Shown here piece by piece: positions 1 through 7,489 of a stretch of DNA of 36,386 nucleotides. How positions within the stretch are numbered: the stretch's first letter is position 1; each line of letters starts with the position of its first letter. Source of the DNA: Pseudomonadota bacterium (GTDB taxonomy: Bacteria; Pseudomonadota; Gammaproteobacteria; Berkiellales; Berkiellaceae); assembly GCA_018241965.1 (NCBI GenBank), contig JAFECS010000025.1, positions 1 through 36,386 of the forward strand. The letters are read 5' to 3'. Both the position numbers and the translations under genes were made by a program. The notes beneath the pieces are model-generated. The model was given only the letters and a program-made list of their open reading frames with translations. It made no database searches and was not told where the DNA came from.

Positions 1-77
1 GCCAACGGCCGGATGAGGGGGAATTTCTAGAGGGAATTAGGGCCCAAATGTGGGCTTTAGTATATAGCACGCACCTC

Positions 78-86
78 TGATATAAT
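78..86 (+). promoter_or_regulatory. Extended -10 promoter of suhB
   Basis: The sequence TGATATAAT is a perfect extended -10 element (TGn followed by TATAAT). It places transcription start near 93, about 30 bases before the suhB ATG. No convincing -35 hexamer lies 16-18 bases upstream, which is expected for an extended -10 promoter. The assignment rests on the motif alone. Confidence 0.55.
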
Positions 87-123
87 AGGCGCCAATACAT
101 CAAAACAATCTTAGTAAACTAAC

Positions 124-924
124 ATGCATCCAATAGTCAATATCGCTGTCACAGCAGCCCGTAGTGCCGGAAAAATAATTCTTCGTGCCCAAGATCAAAT
201 GGAAAACCTCCATGTGGTGGAAAAAGGCGTTAATGATTTTGCAAGCCAAGTAGACAGAGCAGCTGAAGAAATCATCATTGAAACTATCAAAAAGGCATAT
301 CCCCAGCACGCAATCTTAGGCGAAGAATCTGGCCTTACTCCCGGTAATGGTTCTGGCGCCGATGTCACTTGGATCATTGATCCCTTAGATGGCACCACTA
401 ACTTCATCCATGGCTTTCCGCAATTTTGTATTTCTATTGGGGTTAAACAAGGCGATAAAATTTATCATGGTGTCGTTTATGATCCGGTGAGAGATGAGTT
501 ATTTTCCGCATCTCGCGGTGAAGGCGCGCGTATGAATGGCAAACGCCTACGCGTTAGCAATGCTGAAAAATTACAAAAATCCTTACTGGGAACCGGTTTT
601 CCTTTTAGAGATTTTACCTACCTGGATGATTACTTAACTTTTTTAAGAGCTATTATTCCCCATTGCGCAGGTATTCGTCGCGCAGGTGCTGCGGCACTTG
701 ATTTAGCTTATGTGGCTGCAGGCAGATTAGATGGCTTTTGGGAATTTGGTTTAAAACCATGGGATATCGCCGCTGGCGCACTTTTTATTCAAGAAGCTGG
801 TGGATATGTATCAACTATTGATGGCTCACCGGATGTATTAAATGGAAAAAGCATCTTAGCGGCGCCACCAAAGGTTTATCAGGAAATGATGGAACTTTGT
901 AAAAAGTTTTTTCAGAAAAAATAA
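124..924 (+). CDS. suhB: Inositol-1-monophosphatase SuhB
   Basis: This 266-residue protein belongs to the Mg2+-dependent inositol monophosphatase family, which hydrolyses inositol-1-phosphate; in E. coli SuhB also acts in the rRNA antitermination complex. Family metal-binding motifs are all visible: GEESG (about residue 67), the IDPLDGTTNF loop (about 84-93) and PWDIAAGALFIQEAGG near residue 215. Length and collinearity match E. coli SuhB (267 residues). The ATG at 124 lies just downstream of an extended -10 promoter; its Shine-Dalgarno is weak. The stop codon abuts the stop of the opposite-strand gene at 925, with no terminator visible between them. Nothing in the sequence suggests loss of function. 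The antitermination role is inferred from the family. Confidence 0.95.
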   Translation: MHPIVNIAVTAARSAGKIILRAQDQMENLHVVEKGVNDFASQVDRAAEEIIIETIKKAYPQHAILGEESGLTPGNGSGADVTWIIDPLDGTTNFIHGFPQFCISIGVKQGDKIYHGVVYDPVRDELFSASRGEGARMNGKRLRVSNAEKLQKSLLGTGFPFRDFTYLDDYLTFLRAIIPHCAGIRRAGAAALDLAYVAAGRLDGFWEFGLKPWDIAAGALFIQEAGGYVSTIDGSPDVLNGKSILAAPPKVYQEMMELCKKFFQKK

Positions 925-1278
925 TTACTTTCTTCGATGCCGAGAAACGTGCTTTTCTTTTTGAAGATTTTCAATTTCTTTAAGAATTGATTTTTTTTGA
1001 TTTTTCAGCAATTTTTCAACCCCAACCGAACTACCACCACGAGTGGAAATCATCTGCCCGGCAAAGTTAATTCGCGCATCTAATTGCTTTTCATATGCCT
1101 TTTGACGTTTTTCAAGATCATGTAGATTTTTATCTTGCCTTTCAATTAGGCTTTTTAAATCATCTAAATCTTTCTTTTCTCTTAGTAGCACATGCGTAAT
1201 TTGCGTTTGCGTTTTTAATATTCTTTTTTGGGCTTCTTTAATTTGTTGTTCAAAAGTCTTTGGGCCTTTAGCACTCAC
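925..1278 (-). CDS. Small coiled-coil protein of unknown function
   Basis: This 117-residue, highly charged (Lys/Glu/Gln-rich) protein is almost entirely predicted helix with heptad-like spacing of Leu/Ile from about residue 5 to 75 and again from 88 to 108. A short break containing MISTRGGSS (about 76-84) separates the two. It has no signal peptide, no membrane segment and a basic tail ending HRRK. I do not recognise the family. The start is a GTG at 1278, supported by a strong Shine-Dalgarno (TAGGAGGGG) ending three bases upstream. The strong ribosome site and uninterrupted frame argue that it is a real gene. It is convergent with suhB, with adjacent stop codons. A structural or nucleic-acid-binding role would be a guess. 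Confidence 0.7.
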   Translation of the reverse strand: MSAKGPKTFEQQIKEAQKRILKTQTQITHVLLREKKDLDDLKSLIERQDKNLHDLEKRQKAYEKQLDARINFAGQMISTRGGSSVGVEKLLKNQKKSILKEIENLQKEKHVSRHRRK

Positions 1279-1418
1279 TAGCCCCTCCTATTAAATAACT
1301 AAGTTATAAGAATAGTTTTTCATGGAACTCTGAGAATGTAAAGATCTGCTTTTTCCTTATATTTTAGAGAGTTATCACCCACTCAATTTAACAGTGGTGT
1401 GACCTATATCAAAAGATG

Positions 1419-3008
1419 TCAAATACGCATACTATTCATGCGGATTTCTTCTAAATCAAGCTCTTCGCTTAAATTACGAAATATCTCTTCATCTATTTCA
1501 CCGTGCCTTCGCATTACGATGATTTTCTCTCTTTCAATTTTAATTGCTTCATAAACCAATTTTTTATAAGCAAAATAATTGTTTGACAATACAGAATAAG
1601 GATTATCGCTAAGTTGTGTTTGGATCACTTCTTTTCTTTTTAAGAGATTCTCTAAAAATTCATTGACTACCTGCATGGGAATTTGATTTTCATTGGCAAA
1701 ATAATTAATTCTTTTAATGACCGCATCAACAGCACATAACCTTGCTAAGGCTTCTTGTTTGGTGTTGTCATTACTGTCTGAAAGGTTAAATTTTTGCACT
1801 AAAAAAGGCAGCGTAAAGGTTGGAATAATTAATGTAGCCATCATCACAAAATAAGTAACAAATATAAGTAATTCTACATGGCTAAAAGGTAAATGCTTTG
1901 CTGTTAGCGAAGGGATGGCTAGCACTGCCGCAAGCGATACAATACCTCGCATACCAGTCCAACCCAAAGTGAATAAATATTTCCAAGAAGCAACCGGATC
2001 ACGACGTGCAATAGCAGGAAATAACAGGCGGGGGATATAAGCTGCAGGGTAGATCCAACATATTCTTACCAGAATAACGACTGCGCTGATAACAGATCCA
2101 TAATAGATTAAATCCTTGAGTTGATAATCCCCAAGGTTTTTGATAACCATCGGTAATTGGAAACCAATTAAGGTAAAAACAAAACCATTAATGATAAACA
2201 ATAATACGCCCCAAGCTGCTTTCGCATTGACTTTAGTTTGCGTGGCGGCAAACTCTGGGAAATAAAAGCCAGCCCAGATCCCGGAAACCACTGTCGCTAT
2301 CACCCCTGAAAAACCAAGGCGCTCTGCGATAAGATAGGAGGCAAATGCAGTGATAAAAGTAAAAGCTGTTTCTGCTCGCCTGTCGTCTATTAGCCTATAA
2401 ATGTTAACGGCGACTGTTGAAATCGCAAAACCAACAAACAATCCCCCGGTGGTAATCAAGCTAAATTCTAAAATTGCATCAGGTAATGAGAAAGAACCAT
2501 AAACGATAGCCGCAATGCTAAATCGATAAATGATTAAAGCCGTGGCATCATTAATTAAACTCTCACCTTCTAAAATGGTAATTATCCTTTTTGGTGCACC
2601 AAGGCGTTTAATGATGGCCGTCGCTGCAGATGCATCTGTGGGGGCAATAATGGCGCCAAGTAAGAAGGCTTCTGCCCAGCTAAAAGAAGGTAAAATTAAC
2701 TTGGCCACAACGGCAACAATCAAGCTGGTAAAAATGACCAAGCCAAAAGCAAGCAGCGTAATGGGGCGTAGATTAAACTTAAAATCCTTCCAAGAGGTAA
2801 AATAGGCTGCTGCAAATAAGATTGGGGGCAAAAAAAGATCAAATACTACCATCGGATCAAGTGTTACCGTCGGTAACCCTGGAATAAGACTAATAAAGCA
2901 ACTGCCAATAAAAAGGAATATTTCTAAAGGGATTTTAAAGCGATTGGCCACCGGAACACACAAGATAGCCATAAATAAGATTAAAACAGAGGCTTCAATA
3001 AAGTTCAT
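1419..3008 (-). CDS. Na+/H+ antiporter, CPA1 family
   Basis: This 529-residue protein has about 12 hydrophobic segments across residues 1-400, followed by a soluble, charged tail of about 130 residues. Family signatures are present: GAIIAPTDASA near residue 120 (the conserved Asp; many CPA1 members have TDPVA), GESLINDATA near residue 145 (Asn-Asp pair typical of electroneutral CPA1 exchangers) and TGMRGIVSLA near residue 355. It is expected to exchange cytoplasmic Na+ (or K+) for external H+ in the inner membrane. The ATG at 3008 has an AAGGAA ribosome site nine bases upstream. It follows the amidotransferase-like gene by 17 bases and is probably the last gene of the yajC-secD-secF operon. 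Ion specificity cannot be read from the sequence. Confidence 0.88.
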   Translation of the reverse strand: MNFIEASVLILFMAILCVPVANRFKIPLEIFLFIGSCFISLIPGLPTVTLDPMVVFDLFLPPILFAAAYFTSWKDFKFNLRPITLLAFGLVIFTSLIVAVVAKLILPSFSWAEAFLLGAIIAPTDASAATAIIKRLGAPKRIITILEGESLINDATALIIYRFSIAAIVYGSFSLPDAILEFSLITTGGLFVGFAISTVAVNIYRLIDDRRAETAFTFITAFASYLIAERLGFSGVIATVVSGIWAGFYFPEFAATQTKVNAKAAWGVLLFIINGFVFTLIGFQLPMVIKNLGDYQLKDLIYYGSVISAVVILVRICWIYPAAYIPRLLFPAIARRDPVASWKYLFTLGWTGMRGIVSLAAVLAIPSLTAKHLPFSHVELLIFVTYFVMMATLIIPTFTLPFLVQKFNLSDSNDNTKQEALARLCAVDAVIKRINYFANENQIPMQVVNEFLENLLKRKEVIQTQLSDNPYSVLSNNYFAYKKLVYEAIKIEREKIIVMRRHGEIDEEIFRNLSEELDLEEIRMNSMRI

Positions 3009-3025
3009 TTTATAGCATTCCTTTG

Positions 3026-3874
3026 CTATTTATTTAAACGATGCTCCTTAGCTGCATCAATAAAAGCTATCCATAGCTTTTTCTCTTCTTCGGATAAGAC
3101 ATACTCAGGGTGCCACATTACACCGACAAAGAATTTTTTGTTTTTAGCTTCAAAACTTTCAATTACGCCATCTGGAGCCAGTGCTACGACTTTGAGCTTA
3201 GGGGCAATTTTGTTGATCCCGGCATTGTGATTTGAATTAACAGCTAATCGCTCTGTTTGCATAATATCGTACAGCTTTGAATCGTGTGCGATGTCAATCA
3301 TATGCTGGATCTCATGACGCGTTTCATTACGGTGTTGAATTGGCGTGCCTAAAGATTTTTTAAGATTCTCAAAAATCGTACCACCTAAAGCAATATTCAT
3401 CTGTTGCATGCCAGCACAGATCCCTAATATAGGGAGATCGGAATCATATCCCTTTTTTATAAGGGCAAATTCAATATACTCGCGAGGATGATATTTGGGA
3501 TTGTAATCTTTATTTACCCCAGTGGTGAATGCCTCTGGAGGTGAATAAAAATCACCGCCAGTTAATACAACACCATCTAAAATTTTTAAATAGTCTTCAA
3601 TAGGCTCTTTATCGTGTCCAATAAAAACAGGAACGCCACCTAATTGTGCCACAACTTGGCTATAATTTTTGCGCATGGCATACCAGGGATAATCCGAATA
3701 ACCACCCTTTCCCCCATCATTGAGCAGAATACCAATTAAGGGTTTTTCGTTGTGACTGGTTTTGGCAATTAAATGTGTGTTAATAAAAAAAAGTATTGTT
3801 AAGCCAAAGATCACAAATAACGTTATCTTTAAGACTTGCTTAAAAATTGATTTTTGCTTACTGAGAAATAACAA
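3026..3874 (-). CDS. Membrane-anchored or exported peptidase C26 / class-I glutamine amidotransferase-fold hydrolase
   Basis: This 282-residue protein has the class-I glutamine amidotransferase fold of the peptidase C26 group, which includes gamma-glutamyl-GABA hydrolase PuuD. The nucleophile motif GICAGMQ is present with Cys at residue 153, and the His-Glu part of the triad is in WHPEY (His255, Glu257). The oxyanion-loop motif LTGGDFYSP is also present. Unlike cytosolic PuuD, it begins with a basic stretch and one strong hydrophobic segment (about residues 15-37), so the catalytic domain is probably in the periplasm, anchored or released. The likely reaction is hydrolysis of a gamma-glutamyl bond; the substrate is unknown. 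The start is TTG with a GAGGAA ribosome site seven bases upstream. It lies 21 bases after secF and 17 before the antiporter. Confidence 0.82.
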   Translation of the reverse strand: MLFLSKQKSIFKQVLKITLFVIFGLTILFFINTHLIAKTSHNEKPLIGILLNDGGKGGYSDYPWYAMRKNYSQVVAQLGGVPVFIGHDKEPIEDYLKILDGVVLTGGDFYSPPEAFTTGVNKDYNPKYHPREYIEFALIKKGYDSDLPILGICAGMQQMNIALGGTIFENLKKSLGTPIQHRNETRHEIQHMIDIAHDSKLYDIMQTERLAVNSNHNAGINKIAPKLKVVALAPDGVIESFEAKNKKFFVGVMWHPEYVLSEEEKKLWIAFIDAAKEHRLNK

Positions 3875-3895
3875 CTTTATATTCCTCTTTTCGTA

Positions 3896-4825
3896 TTATG
3901 GTAAATCATCCACCACTTTTTTCGTGGCAGGCAATAAATCTTGTCGACTTAAACCCATCACCACGGCAAGCGCACCCGCCACAAAGATCGATGAATAAGT
4001 ACCAATGACAATACCTATAATTAAAGACAATGAAAAACCATGCAATGACTCCCCACCAAAGAAGTAAAGTGCTACAACAACAAGCAAGGTAAGGCATGAT
4101 GTCATAATTGTTCTAGACAAAGTCTGATTAATGGATAAATTCATAATTTCTTCCGTACTACCTTTACGCACTTTACGGAAATTCTCACGAACGCGATCAT
4201 AAACAACAATGGTGTCATTTAAGGAATAACCAATAACTGCTAATACCCCAGCTAAGGTAGCCAAATCAAACTCAATCTGAAAATATGAGAAAATACCTAA
4301 AATAATGATGGGATCGTGTAATAACGAAACAGCTGCGCTTACCCCAAAGCGATACTCAAAACGCAAGGCGATGTAGATCATGATGGCAAATAAAGCAACT
4401 ATTACCGCTAAACTACCTTGTTCAGCTAATTTATCGCCAACTTCAGAGCCGACAAACTCAACACGTCTAAGTTCAATGTTTGGATCTTGCTGCTTTAGAA
4501 CTTCTACAACTTTTTGTCCTAATTGCTGCTCACTCACACCTTGCTTATTCGCTAATTTAACGATTAAGTCACGTGCCGTGCCATATTGCGCCACTTTAAC
4601 CCCAGTAAAATCGGCATCTTCTAAATGATGGCGCACATCTTCAATGCTGACAGGGGTGCTATATCTTAGCTCTAACTGTGTTCCGCCAGTAAAATCCAAA
4701 CCAAAATTTAGCTCTCTTGTAAATAAAAAATACAAAGATAAAAGGCTGATTATAATAGAGAATATAGCCGTTACACGACGCATTCCCATGAAATCAATTT
4801 TAGTTTGATGATGAAACAATTCCAT
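3896..4825 (-). CDS. secF: Protein translocase subunit SecF
   Basis: SecF forms the SecDF-YajC complex with SecD; it uses the proton motive force to help complete Sec-dependent export. This 309-residue protein has the family layout: a first transmembrane helix, the LGLDFTGGTQLELRY motif (about residues 42-56), a periplasmic P1-like domain to about 130, then five closely spaced helices with GYSLNDTIVVYDRVREN (about 200-216), the conserved fourth-helix region. Length is typical (E. coli 323). The ATG follows the secD stop by two bases, with AGGGA inside the secD end as its ribosome site, so the two are translationally coupled. A 63-residue open frame inside this gene is a frame shadow. Confidence 0.97.
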   Translation of the reverse strand: MELFHHQTKIDFMGMRRVTAIFSIIISLLSLYFLFTRELNFGLDFTGGTQLELRYSTPVSIEDVRHHLEDADFTGVKVAQYGTARDLIVKLANKQGVSEQQLGQKVVEVLKQQDPNIELRRVEFVGSEVGDKLAEQGSLAVIVALFAIMIYIALRFEYRFGVSAAVSLLHDPIIILGIFSYFQIEFDLATLAGVLAVIGYSLNDTIVVYDRVRENFRKVRKGSTEEIMNLSINQTLSRTIMTSCLTLLVVVALYFFGGESLHGFSLSLIIGIVIGTYSSIFVAGALAVVMGLSRQDLLPATKKVVDDLP

Positions 4826-4827
4826 GG

Positions 4828-6690
4828 TTATATCCCTACTCGCAAGCGTTTAACATGACGGCCACCGTAGATTAAGTTTACTATCGCTCGGGTACCCGTG
4901 GTTGCTGTTAACATAGAAGTTAAAATACCAATACACAGAGTAACTGCAAAGCCTTTAACAGGGCCGGTGCCAATGCTAAATAAGATAATGCCAACAATCA
5001 GTGTTGTTAGGTTCGCATCGATAATGGTGGCAAGCGCATGTTCAAACCCACCATGAATAGCCGCTTGAGCCGACATGCCATTTCTTAACTCTTCGCGTAT
5101 ACGCTCAAAGATTAAAACATTCGCATCCACAGCCATACCCACGGTTAATACAATACCTGCCATCCCAGGTAAGGTAAGTGTTGCACCAACCAGCGATAAA
5201 ATGGCGATGAGTAATACAACGTTAATCATCAGTGCAAGGTTAGCGATAATCCCAAAGACGCTGTAATAGACCAACATCGCTAACACAACTAAACCTAAAC
5301 CAACTTCAATTGAGATGATCCCTAAGCGAATATTTTCTTGCCCAAGGCTTGGCCCCACTGTACGCTCTTCGACAATAGTCATGGCTGCCGGTAAGGCTCC
5401 TGCGCGTAACAACAAAGCTAAATCTTGTGCTTCTGCTACTGATAAACCCGTAATTTGAAATTGGCTTCCCAGCGCACTTTGAATAGTTGCAATGCTAATC
5501 AGCAGTTCATTTTTCTTATTTTTCTTAACAACTTGACCATTTACTACTTCTTGATCTGTTTTTGTTTCAATATAAACCACACCTAGTAGCTCACCGATGT
5601 TTTCTAGGGTTGTTTTCTTGAACATCGAAAGACCGGCACCGCCAACCCGCACGACAACGGCAGGTCTGCCAGTTCTGTCGTCTGAGCCCACCATGGCGCC
5701 AGTAATAGATTCACCTGTTAAAATTTCTCTTTTATATAATAAATAGGGCTTACCATCTCTTTCGTAGTACCACTTTGTACCAGGAGGTGGTGTTGAACCT
5801 GGTTGTGCATTAGTACTTTGTTCTCGGGCATGAAGATGAAATTCTAAAGTGGCAGTTTTACCCAAAATATCTTTAGCACGCGCTGTGTCCTGAATACCTG
5901 GCAACTCTACAACAATATGATTTACACCTTGTCGTTGTACCACTGCTTCAGCCACACCTAATTCATTAACGCGGTTACGCAAAGTGGTCATTGTTTGCTC
6001 GATGGTGCTATTTTTAATGTCTTGAATGACATTTTGCTTTAACCTAAGAAAGAGTTGATATTTACCCTCTTCCTCATTCACGGTTACATCAAAATCTCTA
6101 GAGCGACCTTTGATAGATTCTTCCGCTTTTTTGAGTGTTTCTTTATCATCGAAATTAATGATGATGCCTGAATCAGTTGTTTTGGCAAATTGACGATAAC
6201 GAATTTTATCGTCGCGTAAGGTGTTACGAATATCGCTGAATTCGCTCTCTATTCGACGATCAACAGCCGTGTCCACGTCCACTTCCATTAAAAAGTGAAC
6301 CCCACCCCGCAAGTCTAAGCCCAATTTCATGGGTTTAGCACCAAGAAATGACAACCATGCGGGCGTTTTGGGCGCCAAATTTAAAGCAACGATATAGTTT
6401 TCGCCAAGTTTCGCGCTAATGACTTCTTTGGCTTTAATTTGATCATGGGGATCTGAAAAACGTATCAACAAAGCGTTATCTTCAGCTTGTATCTTCTTAT
6501 AGTGGATATTCTCCTGCGAGAGTGCTTGTTTGATTGTTTCCTGCGTCGTGGCTGTTAAGTTGTAACCTGCACTGGGTAACACTTGAACAGCAAGATCTTC
6601 ACCAAACATGTTCGGCGCCGCATAAATCAGGCCAACCGTCAAGATACAAAGTAATAACAGATATTTCCAAGTAGGATATTTGTTGAGCAT
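4828..6690 (-). CDS. secD: Protein translocase subunit SecD
   Basis: SecD is the larger subunit of the SecDF motor in the inner membrane. This 620-residue protein matches E. coli SecD (615). It has an N-terminal transmembrane helix (about residues 9-26), the MKLGLDLRGGVHFLMEVD motif (about 121-138), a large periplasmic P1 region and a C-terminal block of five helices from about 455. That block includes GMAVDANVLIFERIREE, the signature fourth transmembrane segment with the proton-relay Asp. The gene starts 25 bases downstream of yajC and is followed by secF after a two-base gap. The usual gammaproteobacterial neighbours tgt and queA are not upstream of yajC in this window. Confidence 0.97.
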   Translation of the reverse strand: MLNKYPTWKYLLLLCILTVGLIYAAPNMFGEDLAVQVLPSAGYNLTATTQETIKQALSQENIHYKKIQAEDNALLIRFSDPHDQIKAKEVISAKLGENYIVALNLAPKTPAWLSFLGAKPMKLGLDLRGGVHFLMEVDVDTAVDRRIESEFSDIRNTLRDDKIRYRQFAKTTDSGIIINFDDKETLKKAEESIKGRSRDFDVTVNEEEGKYQLFLRLKQNVIQDIKNSTIEQTMTTLRNRVNELGVAEAVVQRQGVNHIVVELPGIQDTARAKDILGKTATLEFHLHAREQSTNAQPGSTPPPGTKWYYERDGKPYLLYKREILTGESITGAMVGSDDRTGRPAVVVRVGGAGLSMFKKTTLENIGELLGVVYIETKTDQEVVNGQVVKKNKKNELLISIATIQSALGSQFQITGLSVAEAQDLALLLRAGALPAAMTIVEERTVGPSLGQENIRLGIISIEVGLGLVVLAMLVYYSVFGIIANLALMINVVLLIAILSLVGATLTLPGMAGIVLTVGMAVDANVLIFERIREELRNGMSAQAAIHGGFEHALATIIDANLTTLIVGIILFSIGTGPVKGFAVTLCIGILTSMLTATTGTRAIVNLIYGGRHVKRLRVGI

Positions 6691-6715
6691 CTTTGAGATC
6701 TCTTATGACTTAAAA

Positions 6716-7069
6716 CTAGATTGTTTTCATTGTGCCTTTGGGAACAGTCGCTGATATCGCTTGTTTTTGCACTTTAACTTCAATGCCTTCGGCGATATTA
6801 ATGACAATAAATTGTTCACTGACTCTGAGTACTTTACCAACAATACCACCAGCAGTGATAACTTCATCATCTTTGGCAATATTAGTAATAAGCTGCTGAT
6901 GCTCTTTAGCTCGTTTTGTTTGTGGTCTGATGGCTACAAAGTACATAATAAATATGAAACCACCAATCATGAGAAGACTGCTTATCATGCTTTGCCCTTG
7001 CGCAGGATCAGCAGCATAGGCAGTTGTGGCAAATAGTGATAAAGCAATAAGACACCATCTCATAAACAC
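6716..7069 (-). CDS. yajC: Preprotein translocase accessory subunit YajC
   Basis: YajC is a small inner-membrane partner of SecDF. This 117-residue protein has an N-terminal hydrophobic region resembling a signal peptide (about residues 3-19, ending AYA), the main transmembrane segment (about 28-46) and the family motif FIMYFVAIRPQTKRAKEHQQL. A cytoplasmic domain follows, with DDEVITAGGIVGKVLRV. The tandem hydrophobic N-terminus makes it slightly longer than E. coli YajC (110). It is first in the leftward yajC-secD-secF operon and has its own candidate promoter at 7101-7129. The ribosome site is a GGGGTG about five bases before the ATG. Confidence 0.95.
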   Translation of the reverse strand: MFMRWCLIALSLFATTAYAADPAQGQSMISSLLMIGGFIFIMYFVAIRPQTKRAKEHQQLITNIAKDDEVITAGGIVGKVLRVSEQFIVINIAEGIEVKVQKQAISATVPKGTMKTI

Positions 7070-7100
7070 CCCAAAAATTTATTAAGTATAATAACATTAC

Positions 7101-7129
7101 TATATAAATAGAATCATAAGGATTTGCAA
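7101..7129 (-). promoter_or_regulatory. Candidate promoter of the yajC-secD-secF operon
   Basis: On the minus strand TTGCAA (7129-7124) and TATATA (7106-7101) are separated by exactly 17 bases. Each hexamer matches four of six consensus bases for a housekeeping sigma factor. Predicted transcription start is near 7094, giving a leader of about 25 bases before yajC. This is motif evidence only. Confidence 0.45.
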
Positions 7130-7210
7130 TCTACCTTGGTGAATCTATAAACGCAAATTATCTTAGCATTAAGGAGGGTGTTAGTTCACTACGTTATATA
7201 TTTTTATCCT

Positions 7211-7238
7211 TTGAGTATTCAAAATTATTTAGTATACT
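7211..7238 (+). promoter_or_regulatory. Candidate promoter of tRNA-Leu
   Basis: TTGAGT (7211-7216) and TATACT (7233-7238) are spaced by 16 bases. They predict transcription start near 7245, seven bases upstream of the mature tRNA 5' end. The good hexamers and the position just before an RNA gene support the call. Confidence 0.6.
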
Positions 7239-7251
7239 CTGCCGCTCAAAC

Positions 7252-7338
7252 GCCGGAGTGGCGGAACTGGCAGACGCGCCAGACTCAAAATCTGGTGATG
7301 GTAACATCGTGTGAGTTCGATTCTCTCCTCCGGCACCA
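7252..7338 (+). tRNA. tRNA-Leu(CAA), CCA encoded
   Basis: A complete class-II tRNA cloverleaf of 87 bases can be folded by eye. The acceptor stem is GCCGGAG/CTCCGGC, the D stem GCG/CGC, and the anticodon stem CCAGA/TCTGG with loop CTCAAAA. The anticodon is therefore CAA, decoding the leucine codon UUG. A long variable arm (GATG-GTAA-CATC) is typical of tRNA-Leu. The T loop TTCGATT is flanked by GTGAG and CTCTC, leaving one U-U mismatch in the T stem. The terminal CCA is encoded. It stands alone with its own promoter-like hexamers upstream. Confidence 0.96.
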
Positions 7339-7367
7339 TCTAATTTTATATTCGAATATTAGATCTT

Positions 7368-7476
7368 TGTAGGGGCGCATCCTGTATGCGCCCTATCGAA
7401 CAGACCTTCCATATCCAAAGAAATTAATTGAAATTAAATTAAGATTTGATGGGCGCATACAGGATACGCCCCTACA
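7368..7476. repeat. Inverted pair of REP-like hairpin elements
   Basis: Two 26-base units, 7368-7393 and 7451-7476, are inverted copies of each other with a single mismatch, separated by 57 bases. Each begins (or, inverted, ends) with the TGTAGGGGCG block and is itself a hairpin. The left unit has perfect 8-bp arms GGGCGCAT/ATGCGCCC around a CCTGT loop; the right unit has one mismatch in the same stem. This is the structure of REP elements arranged as a bimer (BIME-like). It sits between tRNA-Leu and the convergent 1766-residue gene, where the hairpins could limit read-through or protect RNA 3' ends. No RAYT transposase gene is in the window. Confidence 0.85.
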
Positions 7477-7489
7477 CAGAAAAGAAATA

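Noticed and set aside
42..58. GCCCA-AATG-TGGGC hairpin followed by TTT at the left edge
   Set aside because: The stem is only five pairs and the T-tract only three, so it cannot be called a terminator. I see no gene in bases 1-77.
1383..1404. Imperfect hairpin downstream of the antiporter gene
   Set aside because: The stem contains a bulge and no T-run follows on the minus strand, so a terminator is not supported.
7339..7370. A/T-rich hairpin right after the tRNA (TCTAAT/ATTAGA arms, then TCTTTGT)
   Set aside because: The stem is weak and the T-tract interrupted. It could aid tRNA 3' processing, but I cannot support a terminator call.
7178..7372. Open frame of 64 codons on the plus strand
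   Set aside because: It runs through the whole tRNA-Leu and its promoter. The AAGGAGG at 7171 directly abuts its GTG with no spacer, so it is not a usable start.
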